A stretch of DNA of 64,000 nucleotides from Allobaculum stercoricanis DSM 13633 (GCF_000384195.1 NZ_KB913034.1:396745-460744), one strand, 5' to 3'; positions 43,426-51,570 are shown, counted from the first letter of the stretch. Numbers and translations: made by a program. The notes: generated by a model not told the origin, from the sequence alone.

Positions 43426-43950
43426 ATGTGCAAGAAAAGAATAGCCATGATCATAAGCGTTATAGTCTTAAATAGTATTGGATTGAGTGGTTGTCAAGTA
43501 AATGACGAAACTTTGTTAAATGGGAATCAGGAGTCAATAGTAGAAATTGATCAGGATAAATTCGTAGTTGATCAGAGCATTTTTCGACAAATAAAAGATG
43601 ACCAAACCTTGAAATTACAAGACAAAAATGATGTCTTTAAGGTTGATGAAGGAATGTATTATGTTTATTTTACTACAGCTGAATGCCCGTTTTGTGAAAT
43701 GTTAGATTCAATAATTGAGTATTATGCAGTTAAATTCAATCAACCGAAGATTTATTTTGTAGATGGAGATCAATGTAAAGAGCTAGATATCTTCATCAAA
43801 GAGAATGATAAAAATCTTACCAAGGATTCTGGATACACATTGTCAGGTGTTCCATCCATGTTAGTGATTGAGGATGGTGAATTAAAGGAATCTTTAACTG
43901 GAATTGAACTGATCAATGACGAATTAAAAAGACAAGCTATAGGAAGCTGA
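43426..43950 (+). CDS. thioredoxin-fold lipoprotein with CPFC motif
   Basis: Protein of about 174 aa. Signal with lipobox Leu-Ser-Gly-Cys near residue 23, then a thioredoxin-like domain: MYYVYFTTAECPFCEML has the redox CxxC, and SGVPSMLVIEDG has the cis-Pro loop. It would act as a membrane-tethered disulfide catalyst outside the cell. Similar accessory proteins accompany disulfide-containing bacteriocins, and the next gene encodes a secreted peptide with exactly two mature cysteines. ATG 43426 is preferred over GTG 43417 on spacing from the purine-rich GAAGTGAGAG. Confidence 0.85.
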   Translation: MCKKRIAMIISVIVLNSIGLSGCQVNDETLLNGNQESIVEIDQDKFVVDQSIFRQIKDDQTLKLQDKNDVFKVDEGMYYVYFTTAECPFCEMLDSIIEYYAVKFNQPKIYFVDGDQCKELDIFIKENDKNLTKDSGYTLSGVPSMLVIEDGELKESLTGIELINDELKRQAIGS

Positions 43951-44036
43951 TTTTCCGTACATAAGGCGCATAGGATTGTATAAAGGATATTTAGTTTAAT
44001 TGAGGTGTGTGAATTAATATTAGAAGGAGAAAAAAT

Positions 44037-44384
44037 ATGAAAAAGTTAACCACATCTTTATTAGCAACTTGTATTTGTTTAGGTAGTTTCTACAATACAG
44101 GTATTTTATCTATTAGTGCAAAAGAGGTATCTTCTCATGAAAATCCAGTAATCGAGACCAGAGAAGTAGATTGGCCTGATTACAATTATGGTAATTGGAA
44201 AGATGTCGCTGAACATCCTGAAAGGCATCAAAAAGTGGTTCGCTGTATAGGAAAAGTCATTAAAGACATGAAAATTGACATGACCACAGCTGCTGTGCTT
44301 GCCGCTTTGGGCAAAGGAGCTAGTTTAGGAACACTATTAGGCGTGGAAGCTGGAGTGAGATTCACTGCATGTATGGTATCTTAA
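44037..44384 (+). CDS. secreted two-cysteine peptide, bacteriocin-like candidate
   Basis: Protein of 115 aa. Sec-type signal of about 28 residues (MKKLTTSLLATCICLG... ISAKE), then an acidic/aromatic stretch (DWPDYNYGNWKDV) and a C-terminal amphipathic to hydrophobic Gly/Ala-rich segment (TTAAVLAALGKGASLGTLLG). The mature part has only Cys70 and Cys112, well placed for one disulfide. AGAAGGAGA precedes ATG. Size, secretion, the membrane-seeking C-terminus, and flanking by a thiol-disulfide protein and a small membrane protein fit a Sec-exported bacteriocin or toxin precursor. I recognise no known family, so the function is a hypothesis. Confidence 0.75.
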   Translation: MKKLTTSLLATCICLGSFYNTGILSISAKEVSSHENPVIETREVDWPDYNYGNWKDVAEHPERHQKVVRCIGKVIKDMKIDMTTAAVLAALGKGASLGTLLGVEAGVRFTACMVS

Positions 44385-44385
44385 A

Positions 44386-44583
44386 ATGAAATCAAAAGAT
44401 AGAATGATCAACTTAGTTGTACTAGTCATTGAGTATTTAATGGGGTTGGGTTATTTACCGTTTTTCATATCGACAATGAAAAAGAGCCCATTCTTGTTTG
44501 TTTTGGCAATCATTCCGCTCGTAGTATGGATATGGTTTTTATACAGACAAACTAAAAAATTCTTGAATAGAGAACCGTTTTAG
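44386..44583 (+). CDS. small membrane protein, candidate immunity protein
   Basis: Protein of 65 aa with two transmembrane helices (about residues 8-30 and 35-52) and basic ends (MKSKDR, YRQTKKFLNR). It starts 1 nt after the stop of the secreted peptide gene, so it is translationally coupled. Bacteriocin immunity proteins are often small basic membrane proteins directly downstream of the precursor; that is the basis for the suggestion. No recognised family. Confidence 0.7.
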   Translation: MKSKDRMINLVVLVIEYLMGLGYLPFFISTMKKSPFLFVLAIIPLVVWIWFLYRQTKKFLNREPF

Positions 44584-44750
44584 GAATGAAATTTAAACCT
44601 GATTTATAAGCGGCAATTTTATCCAAGTTAAGCAACTTTAAGTGAGTAAAATGTTCATTTAAACTTTATTTACCACAAGAACACCGAATTTAAACGAATA
44701 TTCTAAAAAAGATTATATATAATTGAGCACATTTATAAGTGTCACCGTTA

Positions 44751-44787
44751 AAAACTCTCAGACTGATGCTGGTTTGAGAGTTTTTTA
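44751..44787 (+). terminator. terminator, near-duplicate of the tRNA-Leu terminator
   Basis: ACTCTCA (44754-44760) pairs with TGAGAGT (44775-44781), then a T-run. The ACTCTCAGACTG and GGTTTGAGAGTTTTTT parts match 41089-41120. The group II intron remnant begins 7 nt later. Confidence 0.88.
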
Positions 44788-44793
44788 TAAGGC

Positions 44794-45066
44794 GTGTCGG
44801 GCATGACACACATCTTGTCGGTGAAAGTCCGGCCACGGGTATTTGTCGCCAAGTGTAGCAAACCGCAAGCCGAAGGCCACAAGGCCGGGGTGAAGGAAGC
44901 GGTGTAGCAAATCTGTCGATCCTACGAACAGAAACCTGATATAAGGCCAAATGACGGGTAAGGTTGCTATACAAACCAAAGCCCAAAAGACAAACGTAAC
45001 GCCAAGACGATAAATCAAAAGGTTGTGCAGTGAAAGATGTGTATCTTACCCAAAGAGATCTTCACA
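44794..45066 (+). mobile_element. group II intron remnant B (domains I-III, truncated)
   Basis: Starts GTGTCGGGCATGACACAC and runs through domain I landmarks: TCGGTGAAAGTCCGG, AAGTGTAGCAAACCGCAAGCC, GTGAAGGAAGCGG and GAACAGAAACCTGATATAAGG. It continues to a TCTTACCCAAAGAGATCTTC block typical of the entry to domain IV, then stops. There is no reverse transcriptase gene and no domain V. About 75 percent similar by eye to the copy at 20313. Inserted just after a terminator hairpin. Confidence 0.85.
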
Positions 45067-45103
45067 AATAGGATTGAAAACAAACTCAAAGTCCTACAAA
45101 TAA

Positions 45104-45142
45104 AAAACGCCATGAATCAGCTAACTGAATTCACGACGTATG
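45104..45142 (-). terminator. terminator of the 45160-45444 gene
   Basis: On the minus strand CGTCGTGAATTCAG-TTAG-CTGATTCATGGCG is followed by TTTTTT. Confidence 0.8.
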
Positions 45143-45159
45143 GATCGTTATAAAACAAT

Positions 45160-45444
45160 TTATTGAAGAAGGCCAGTTGGACGATTCCATTGCTCAACTT
45201 GAGCTTGAATGTATTCGTTAAGACTTGCTAGAAATTCTTCATTATGATAAAGAAAATCTTCATCATCTAAGTCATATTCAATTGATCCGTCAGAAGGAAT
45301 GGTGGAATATTCGGCGCTTAAGGAAAACGCCACAGGGATATTGACTTCTTCAGTCCCTGCTTGTTCTGATAATTCAAGAAGCTGCTCGAGAATAGGGGCG
45401 GCAATTTGTTGAATTAATTCGTATTCACGTAACTCGTCATCCAT
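45160..45444 (-). CDS. hypothetical acidic 94-aa protein
   Basis: Not recognised. The N-terminal half is helical (REYELIQQIAAPILEQLLELSEQ), then a beta-like stretch VNIPVAFSLSAEY, and an acidic C-terminal half. Soluble, no signal. GGGAGC precedes ATG and a terminator follows. The intact, well-signalled frame suggests a real gene. Confidence 0.75.
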   Translation of the reverse strand: MDDELREYELIQQIAAPILEQLLELSEQAGTEEVNIPVAFSLSAEYSTIPSDGSIEYDLDDEDFLYHNEEFLASLNEYIQAQVEQWNRPTGLLQ

Positions 45445-45800
45445 AGTGATTAGCTCCCTTTCTTCTAAATTCTTGTGATTTCACATTATATAATCACAAT
45501 TATAACGAAGTTCATAACCCCCTACAAGGTAGAGAAGGGAAAGCGGTTACCTTTACATGATTCAAAAAAGACGAATCAATCCCAAGAGTGATTTGAGCTT
45601 GGACTTAGATATGAATGATCTTGTATTTATAAGATAAGGTTGGTGCAGGCTGCTATTTATATGTGCAAGGTAAGACTAAAAGTTGATCATCTTTTGCTTT
45701 AACATTAAAATCAGATAATTATTGGTACAATAAAAGAAATAGAACAAAATAATTGCGATATGCTTTATATTTTGATGCGAATAAAGAGGAGCAATTTTGA
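45445..45800. other. divergent intergenic region, no gene seen
   Basis: Contains TATAAT-like sequences for the minus-strand gene (near 45487) and, near 45723-45733, GGTACAATAAAAG that could be the -10 of the plus-strand gene. No coding frame or RNA gene supported. Confidence 0.5.
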
Positions 45801-46937
45801 ATGAGCGATAAAGAAAGACAAGATCAGACCGATTCCATTGCAAGCGAAAAAAATGATCATCCAATCAATAATGATATTGATGAATATACACAAAAATTAT
45901 TGGATCGACGTGCTGAACTGACGTTGTTTCCAGATGATGATGAAGATTTTACATCATCATCTTTAGAAGGTTCACTCACCGATTTTCAACGACGCAATGC
46001 AGAACAATCGATGTTAAATGCACTGGATCAATTACGAAAAGAGCGGGGCCAAGTATCCATTGCAGAGGAAGAAAGAAATTTTGAACAAAATGGTGAAAAA
46101 AGAGAAGGTCACCAAAACGAAGGCAAAGAAGAATACTACAAAGGAATTGTCCCTAATCGCTATGAAAATAGCAATCGTCTAGACCATTTTTTAGTGACCG
46201 AACCACGTCCGCAAACCAAAAAAGAACTTTGGAAACGACCAATTTTTTGGGTGATTTTCTGCGGATGTATTATGATCGCAACACTATTTGGAGCATTTGC
46301 ATGGAAGGTGACAGTCTATGATCCCCAACATGCAACAGATGTTGATCAAGCTTATGCCTATCGTAAACTGGTCAATTATGCGGATGAATTTCCGATGATG
46401 TCAGACCGTCAAAAGAAAGAAATTGTCAATTTAGAGGCAGATTTTAATTCACTTCCTTTAGCGAAAAAAGATGAAATCAATACCTACTTCTCAAATCCGA
46501 AACATACAGGAAAAACATTTACCGCTCTGCTGGAAGAATATAAAAAGACAATTGAGGTAGAACAAGATTCTAGAATTCAAGAATTGTTAGATCTAGCACG
46601 AAATTGGCAGACGATAGATGGGACAAAGCGAAATACTGTTGTCGATTATTATGATGTTTACCAAGCGTTGGAAGAGAATCAAAAAGAAACAGTGAATCAA
46701 GCATTTAAAGAAGGAACAGGTTTAACCTTCGTGGAAGTTTATAATCAAACTTCTGCTGGCTTAAGCGGGGTACCGGTACAAACAAACGCGGATATCCAAG
46801 CACAAATTGATTCGTTGACGAAAGATCGCGATAACTATTTGAAATTCTTACAAGAAGAAGGGGAAAGTGGAGAAAATGATGCAATTCTCCAACAATACAA
46901 TGAACAAATTGCAGCTTTACAAGCAAAATTGCAATAA
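45801..46937 (+). CDS. hypothetical single-pass membrane protein, 378 aa
   Basis: Not recognised. A long hydrophilic, acidic cytoplasmic N-terminal region (1-145) is followed by one transmembrane helix (FWVIFCGCIMIATLFGAFAW, about 149-168). The extracellular part, about 200 residues, is helical; its two halves share a helical pattern (around 185-245 and 255-310) and it ends in a coiled-coil-like segment (LTKDRDNYLKFLQEEGE ... QYNEQIAALQAKLQ). AGAGGAGC precedes ATG. This topology is seen in anti-sigma-like or envelope-organising proteins, but no family can be named. Confidence 0.85.
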   Translation: MSDKERQDQTDSIASEKNDHPINNDIDEYTQKLLDRRAELTLFPDDDEDFTSSSLEGSLTDFQRRNAEQSMLNALDQLRKERGQVSIAEEERNFEQNGEKREGHQNEGKEEYYKGIVPNRYENSNRLDHFLVTEPRPQTKKELWKRPIFWVIFCGCIMIATLFGAFAWKVTVYDPQHATDVDQAYAYRKLVNYADEFPMMSDRQKKEIVNLEADFNSLPLAKKDEINTYFSNPKHTGKTFTALLEEYKKTIEVEQDSRIQELLDLARNWQTIDGTKRNTVVDYYDVYQALEENQKETVNQAFKEGTGLTFVEVYNQTSAGLSGVPVQTNADIQAQIDSLTKDRDNYLKFLQEEGESGENDAILQQYNEQIAALQAKLQ

Positions 46938-46966
46938 ATTCAAATCATAAAATAAAAACTAAATTT

Positions 46967-47031
46967 AAAAGCTCCTGATCTATTGAACATGGCCAATTTC
47001 CAAAGTCATGTCTATGGATCGGGGCTTTTTT
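46967..47031 (+). terminator. intrinsic terminator with long hairpin
   Basis: AAAGCTCC..GATC (from 46967) pairs with GATCGGGGCTTT (47017-47028) around an inner GACATGA-type stem, followed by T6. Confidence 0.8.
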
Positions 47032-47121
47032 GTTATTTAGATGAGAGCTTCAGATCGAGTTACAACGAAAAATCATTGAGAATGATTGGTTTGAACCAAA
47101 AGTGTGTTATTATATTTGAGC

Positions 47122-47197
47122 GCCGACGTAGCACAGTTGGTAGTGCAACGCACTCGTAACGCGTAGGTCGTAGGTTCAAGTCCTATCGTCGGCACCA
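47122..47197 (+). tRNA. tRNA-Thr (CGU)
   Basis: GCCGACG (47122-47128) pairs with CGTCGGC (47187-47193), then ACCA. Anticodon loop CTCGTAA gives CGU; T-arm GGTTCAAGTCC. 76 nt. One mismatch closes the anticodon stem, which is tolerable. Confidence 0.95.
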
Positions 47198-47283
47198 CTA
47201 GAAACTGATTCCGTATTTCATTCATTGAAGTACGGATTTTTTTATGTTTGCTTGATATTCAATTTAAATGCTTTTTAAGGCAT

Positions 47284-47335
47284 GAAAAAACCCTTTTAGA
47301 GACGGCTCGTTTACATTGAGTATCTGCTAAAAGGG
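47284..47335 (-). terminator. terminator of the 47373-48317 gene pair
   Basis: On the minus strand CCCTTTTAG...CTAAAAGGG is followed by TTTTTT. Confidence 0.8.
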
Positions 47336-47372
47336 ATAAGATTTTATAGGTCATTATACAAGTGATCGAGTA

Positions 47373-47585
47373 TCAGCTTTCAGGATCATTGTCTTTGTTT
47401 TCAGGATGGGCGTTTTCGAGTGCTTGATAAATGACAGCAGCGTGAAAGATAAGCCCGATGAAAATAATTACACCTATACCCAAAAAGCCTAGAAACAGGC
47501 ACAGAACGCATGATGGAATTAATAAAATAAATCCCCACATAAGAACTTTTTTAGAAATAAACTCTTTTTCCATTTTTTGTTCCAA
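47373..47585 (-). CDS. small membrane protein, 70 aa
   Basis: Not recognised. Charged N-terminus (MEQKMEKEFISKK), then two hydrophobic helices (about 15-32 and 35-55) and an acidic tail (HPENKDNDPES). It begins 6 nt after the stop of the secreted-protein gene and shares its terminator, so the two are one transcript. By position it could protect against, anchor or help export the upstream secreted protein. Confidence 0.75.
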   Translation of the reverse strand: MEQKMEKEFISKKVLMWGFILLIPSCVLCLFLGFLGIGVIIFIGLIFHAAVIYQALENAHPENKDNDPES

Positions 47586-47591
47586 TCTAGC

Positions 47592-48317
47592 CTAGTAGCT
47601 TACGCTTGTTATTTTTGACATAGAGTCGCTAGTGCCATAAAAACTGAATGAAATTGAAGGAGTTTTAGATATACTTACTCCAGAAATTCCGAGGTTTGCA
47701 GTTGCGTGAGAATAGGTTGCGCAAATATTTGCGATCCCAGAGCTGTCTAGTTGAGAAATTGTTGCATCGATTCTTACCCAATCTAAAGCTTGTCCATAAT
47801 AGTGACTGCATTCAACAGCATATCCTAATCCTGTGTTTGGTTGCGATTGCATAAGCGATGTTTTTCCAGATAAAACCCCAACACCTTTGTAGCAAGTTAC
47901 TGCATTATGACTAGTGATGGCAAAATTGCCAGCCCACGCAATTTCAAAACCATCTTGGATTCGTATAGTTGGAACATTTAACCATTCAGCTACAGCGGAG
48001 ACTTTGAAAGTATCCTTACCGGGATCGTTGATTCTTGATACAGAGATATAAATTGCCATGTTTGAAAGTGAGATGGCGCCATATGTTTGAAATGTCTGCA
48101 CAGATATGAGTCCTATTTTCTTTTCTACTTGCACATATTCACCTGAAATGTCAAATGTTGGATCTAATTCTTTCATGTGGTCTAGAATTTCTTTTTGATC
48201 ATTTGTAAGCTTTGCGTAATTTGAATTTGGATAATCATTGGTGGCAGCATGAATCGGTGCACTAAGTCCAGAGAAACAAATAAGAATCGAAATTAAATAA
48301 TTTAGGATCTTTTTCAT
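47592..48317 (-). CDS. secreted beta-rich protein of unknown function, 241 aa
   Basis: Start ATG 48317 with AAAGGAG upstream; the frame opens earlier without signals. The Sec signal peptide (MKKILNYLISILICFSGLS ... HAA) is about 25 residues. The mature protein begins with a short helical region (LTNDQKEILDHMKELDPTF), then long alternating polar/hydrophobic strands rich in Ser, Ile, Gly and Thr. Several cysteines (VTCYKG, VECSHYY, NICATY) could form disulfides. No family recognised; the shape would suit a secreted toxin, adhesin or structural protein. Its promoter has an 18-bp LacI/CcpA-type palindrome over the -35. Confidence 0.8.
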   Translation of the reverse strand: MKKILNYLISILICFSGLSAPIHAATNDYPNSNYAKLTNDQKEILDHMKELDPTFDISGEYVQVEKKIGLISVQTFQTYGAISLSNMAIYISVSRINDPGKDTFKVSAVAEWLNVPTIRIQDGFEIAWAGNFAITSHNAVTCYKGVGVLSGKTSLMQSQPNTGLGYAVECSHYYGQALDWVRIDATISQLDSSGIANICATYSHATANLGISGVSISKTPSISFSFYGTSDSMSKITSVSY

Positions 48318-48519
48318 TGAAATTCTCCTTTCTTTAGTCACTGACGCTAAATATTTGAATTCAAATGATAAATCATTTCTTACCGGTTTGTTGAATGGCA
48401 TAAACTTTATTTGATTAAAGTGAAGCTTACAAAATCGTACTTTGCACTTTTTTTGTTATCTATCAAAGCATCAGTGTGAAGCAAGCCAGTGGTTTTTAAG
48501 TAAAAAGATCAAATATTGA

Positions 48520-48563
48520 AACATATTAAAGCTAAGTTTTTTTGTAAAGAAAGCGCTTTCTTT
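48520..48563 (-). promoter_or_regulatory. promoter with 18-bp palindromic operator (LacI/CcpA type)
   Basis: On the minus strand TTTACA (48543-48548), 17-bp spacer, TATGTT (48520-48525). A perfect palindrome, AAAGAAAGC mirrored as GCTTTCTTT (48546-48563), overlaps the -35. The AAAGCGCTTT core matches the site at 39624 and is close to a CcpA cre. Confidence 0.7.
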
Positions 48564-48805
48564 ATCTAATTCAACTTTAACAGGCGGCTCGCAATAATAA
48601 AATGTTTTTTTGCAAATATGATATTTTTTATAGAAAATCTAGCCAAAATGTAATGGTTGGACTCGAACTTTTTTAATAATAAGAAATAATAAGAATGCAT
48701 GTGAAAAATAACCTTTCGATTCAAAACTACAAATTAAAAGAAAGAGAAAATACATGTTTGATTAGAGTTTAGAAACATTATTCGAATATATGTCTATAAA
48801 AGGAT
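48564..48805. other. intergenic region before the M23 gene
   Basis: AT-rich with no supported frame. It should contain the promoter of the M23 peptidase gene; the ribosome-binding sequence of that gene (AAAGG) is unusually close to its ATG. Confidence 0.4.
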
Positions 48806-49858
48806 ATGAGACTTATATTCATCATGCTGATGATCAGCTTAAACCTGTACCCTGTATCCAATGAAAAAACGAGTGAATTCTTGGTCGATTTAGCGAATAC
48901 ACAACAATCAGAACAATATAACGGAGAGATTGATCGAGATTTTGCAAAGTTGCGCCAGTATGTCGAAAGACGTTTACTTGTAGTAGAACAAGGAGACCAA
49001 CGACTTGAACAAAAAATGAATTCAATTGTAAATTTTCGCCATGAAAATTGGCAAGAAGAATACGATTGGTTTTTACATAGGGATGTCGAAGTGCATCGTC
49101 AAATCAATTTTTATTCTCGTTTAGATCAACAAATCCAATTGTTCCAACAAGCAAGAGCTGACGAAAAACCAAAAATGGATCAACCGCCTCAAGAAGCATT
49201 GGAATATCTTGCGAAAGGAGAGTTAAAACTGATTCATGGTGCTCCAGGGGCAGGGCCTGGTTTTTCTCGAGCATGTCCGGCAGATTTATCTGGAAATGAA
49301 ATGATAGAAGGAATTGAAGGTGAAATCGAAACGGATAGTAGCATGCTTATGCGCCCAGTTGCCGGCCCTATTTCAGCAGGAACGTGGAGTTATCCTGATG
49401 GTGGGTTGCATTTGGGGATGGACATTGCGGCAGGGATGTATTCTCCTTTATATGCGCCCGCAAATGGAGTGATTTTATATGCTGCAAATCCAGTTGGTGA
49501 TGGCGGAGGATATTTAGGAAACTGGGTTGGTTGGCCTTATGGAGGAGGCAATACGATCGCCATGATTTGTCAAAGCAAAGGTCAGCTATATGGTGTGACT
49601 TTTTGTCATTTATCGAGTCGGATTATGGTGAGAGCCGGTCAACAGGTCAAACAAGGAGATATATTGGCCTATACAGGAAATACGGGAAATTCGACAGGAC
49701 CTCATACCCATATTGAATTATTCGCAATCCATACCTCTTTTGAAGAAGCAGTCAGTTATTTCCAACAAGGAGCAGATTTTTCATTTGGAACAGGATGGTC
49801 AACGCCGGCAGCCTGTAGTGCGATCGCTTGCCAATTGCGACCTGAACTTTATTTTTAA
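48806..49858 (+). CDS. M23-family peptidoglycan endopeptidase, secreted
   Basis: Protein of 350 aa with a short hydrophobic N-terminal signal (MRLIFIMLMISLNLYPV), a helical, Gln/Glu-rich middle (about 30-130) and a C-terminal lysostaphin-type peptidase. Zinc motifs are HLGMD (HxxxD) near residue 208 and HTHIE (HxH) near 307, with additional CHLSSR. It would cleave peptide cross-links of peptidoglycan outside the cell. The start is uncertain: AAAGG is only 2-3 nt before ATG 48806, and ATG 48824 is an alternative. Confidence 0.9.
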   Translation: MRLIFIMLMISLNLYPVSNEKTSEFLVDLANTQQSEQYNGEIDRDFAKLRQYVERRLLVVEQGDQRLEQKMNSIVNFRHENWQEEYDWFLHRDVEVHRQINFYSRLDQQIQLFQQARADEKPKMDQPPQEALEYLAKGELKLIHGAPGAGPGFSRACPADLSGNEMIEGIEGEIETDSSMLMRPVAGPISAGTWSYPDGGLHLGMDIAAGMYSPLYAPANGVILYAANPVGDGGGYLGNWVGWPYGGGNTIAMICQSKGQLYGVTFCHLSSRIMVRAGQQVKQGDILAYTGNTGNSTGPHTHIELFAIHTSFEEAVSYFQQGADFSFGTGWSTPAACSAIACQLRPELYF

Positions 49859-50027
49859 GTTTTTAAATCATGTTCTATAAATTGTTGATGATGTCAAAGT
49901 AAGTAAAGAGTCATTGTTTTTTATGTTTTTTTTCGTTATTCTTTTGGAATTGATTTAGGTGCTTTCTAAAAGGAGAATTCACTTGATAGTGAAGAGATTT
50001 TCAACTTAGAATTCTTTATTGATTGAT

Positions 50028-50063
50028 CAAAGAAGCATTTCAATTTATGGATTGCTTCTTTTA
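50028..50063 (+). terminator. weak hairpin terminator after the M23 gene
   Basis: AAAGAAGCA pairs with TGCTTCTTT around a 17-nt loop region; short T-run. It lies 170 nt after the stop, so the assignment is tentative. Confidence 0.5.
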
Positions 50064-50196
50064 CTTTGTTTAAAAACAAAAAATGAATCGAAAAAAGCAT
50101 GAAATCTGAAGAATAAGTGAATTGCCGCAAGCAGACAAGAATAATCTGTGGGAATGTTTTATCATAAAACAAGCAAACGAAAGAAAGGTAAGAAAT

Positions 50197-51570
50197 ATGG
50201 ATTCATTATTTAAACAACGCATGGAACAATTACTCGTTAATGAATACGATCAATATGTCCAAAGCTTAGAGACCCCTTTGTTTCAGGGGTTGAGAATTTC
50301 ACCTCGCAAACAAGAGATCGAAATAACCAAAGGATTATTACCTTTCTTGGAAGAACCTTCCAAATTTGCCCGCAATACTTGGTATATTCATGGTCAATAC
50401 GGACTCCATCATGCGCATTTACAAGGCTTGTTCTATTTACAAGAACCATCCGCTGGCTCGGCCGTAGAATTATTGGATGTCCAACCGAATGATATCGTAT
50501 TGGATTTATGCGCAGCGCCGGGTTCAAAGAGTACGCAAATTCTTGATCGTTTAGAGGGTGGCTTTTTAGTTGCCAATGAAATCGATGCGAAGCGTGCCCA
50601 GGTTCTACTTTCGAATATGGAACGTATGGGTGCTGAAAATTTTATGGTCACAAACATGGATTCCCCAACACTATGCAAGCAATTAAAAAATTGTTTCGAC
50701 AAGATTTTGGTCGATGCGCCTTGCTCAGGTGAGGGAATGATGAAAAAGCATGAAGCCGCAATTGAGCAATGGTCCTATGACAACGTTTTGCTTTGTGCAG
50801 CGAGACAAAAAGAAATTTTACAACAAGCGTGGCTTGCCTTAAAACCTGGGGGAAGCTTAGTCTATTCTACTTGTACATATGCCAAAGAAGAAAATGAAGA
50901 GAATGTAGCATGGCTATTAGAAACATTTAAAGATGCAAAACAAGTCGCAATGGATGTGACTTGGGGACGAGAAGGCATTCCAACAGAGGGGATGGATGCC
51001 ACTAAAGTTCGCCGCATTTTCCCAATGGATGGAGGAGAAGGTCATTTTGCCGCCCGTTTTGAAAAAATTAAAAGTGAAGAGCAATCTACTTCTTCTTTTA
51101 CCTTTTGCAAAGAAGAAAAACTAGATAAAACGATTCAAGCATTTTTAAACGAACAAACTGATCAGGCATTTACGCATTATTATTTAGAGAAAAATCAAGA
51201 CAGCACATTCGTGTATGGCATGAATGCTCCTTTTATTAAATTAAAAAAAGGCAAAGTTTTACGTCAAGGGGTTTTCGTGGGGGAATTGCTCAAAGGACGC
51301 TTTGAACCTGCACATGCTTTCTATTTATGTAAGACAATAGCTAAACACGCACTGACCAAAACAGAAACAACGATTGAACAAATGGATGATTTCTTTCATG
51401 GTCAACAATTAAGTCTTAATGCGCCAAAAGGATATCGTGCCTTGTGTTTGAATGGGATTCCTTATGGCTTCGGTAAAAGTTCACAATCACGGATTACAAA
51501 TAAGTTACCAAAAGGATTAAGACTTAAACCGAATTCGCATGTAATGGCTACAGGAGGAATGAATGAATAA
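50197..51570 (+). CDS. rsmF: 16S rRNA (cytosine-C5)-methyltransferase, RsmF/NOP2/Sun family
   Basis: Enzyme of 457 aa. The core has DLCAAPGSKSTQIL (SAM site), VDAPCSGEGMMKK with the first conserved Cys, and VYSTCTYAKEENE with the catalytic Cys. LFYLQEPSAGSAV is the typical lead-in. The C-terminal third carries the RsmF-type RNA-binding extension ending in NKLPKGLRLK. Start ATG 50197 follows AGAAAGG; the open frame extends upstream without signals. It overlaps the YitT gene by 8 nt. Confidence 0.93.
   Translation: MDSLFKQRMEQLLVNEYDQYVQSLETPLFQGLRISPRKQEIEITKGLLPFLEEPSKFARNTWYIHGQYGLHHAHLQGLFYLQEPSAGSAVELLDVQPNDIVLDLCAAPGSKSTQILDRLEGGFLVANEIDAKRAQVLLSNMERMGAENFMVTNMDSPTLCKQLKNCFDKILVDAPCSGEGMMKKHEAAIEQWSYDNVLLCAARQKEILQQAWLALKPGGSLVYSTCTYAKEENEENVAWLLETFKDAKQVAMDVTWGREGIPTEGMDATKVRRIFPMDGGEGHFAARFEKIKSEEQSTSSFTFCKEEKLDKTIQAFLNEQTDQAFTHYYLEKNQDSTFVYGMNAPFIKLKKGKVLRQGVFVGELLKGRFEPAHAFYLCKTIAKHALTKTETTIEQMDDFFHGQQLSLNAPKGYRALCLNGIPYGFGKSSQSRITNKLPKGLRLKPNSHVMATGGMNE

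Noticed and set aside
44037..44384. Class IIa (pediocin-like) bacteriocin
   Set aside because: YGNW resembles the YGNGV box only superficially; the paired cysteines that should follow the box are absent, so only a generic bacteriocin-like suggestion is kept.
49968..50019. Short frame after AAAGGAG near 49972
   Set aside because: Only eight codons before a stop; not considered a gene.
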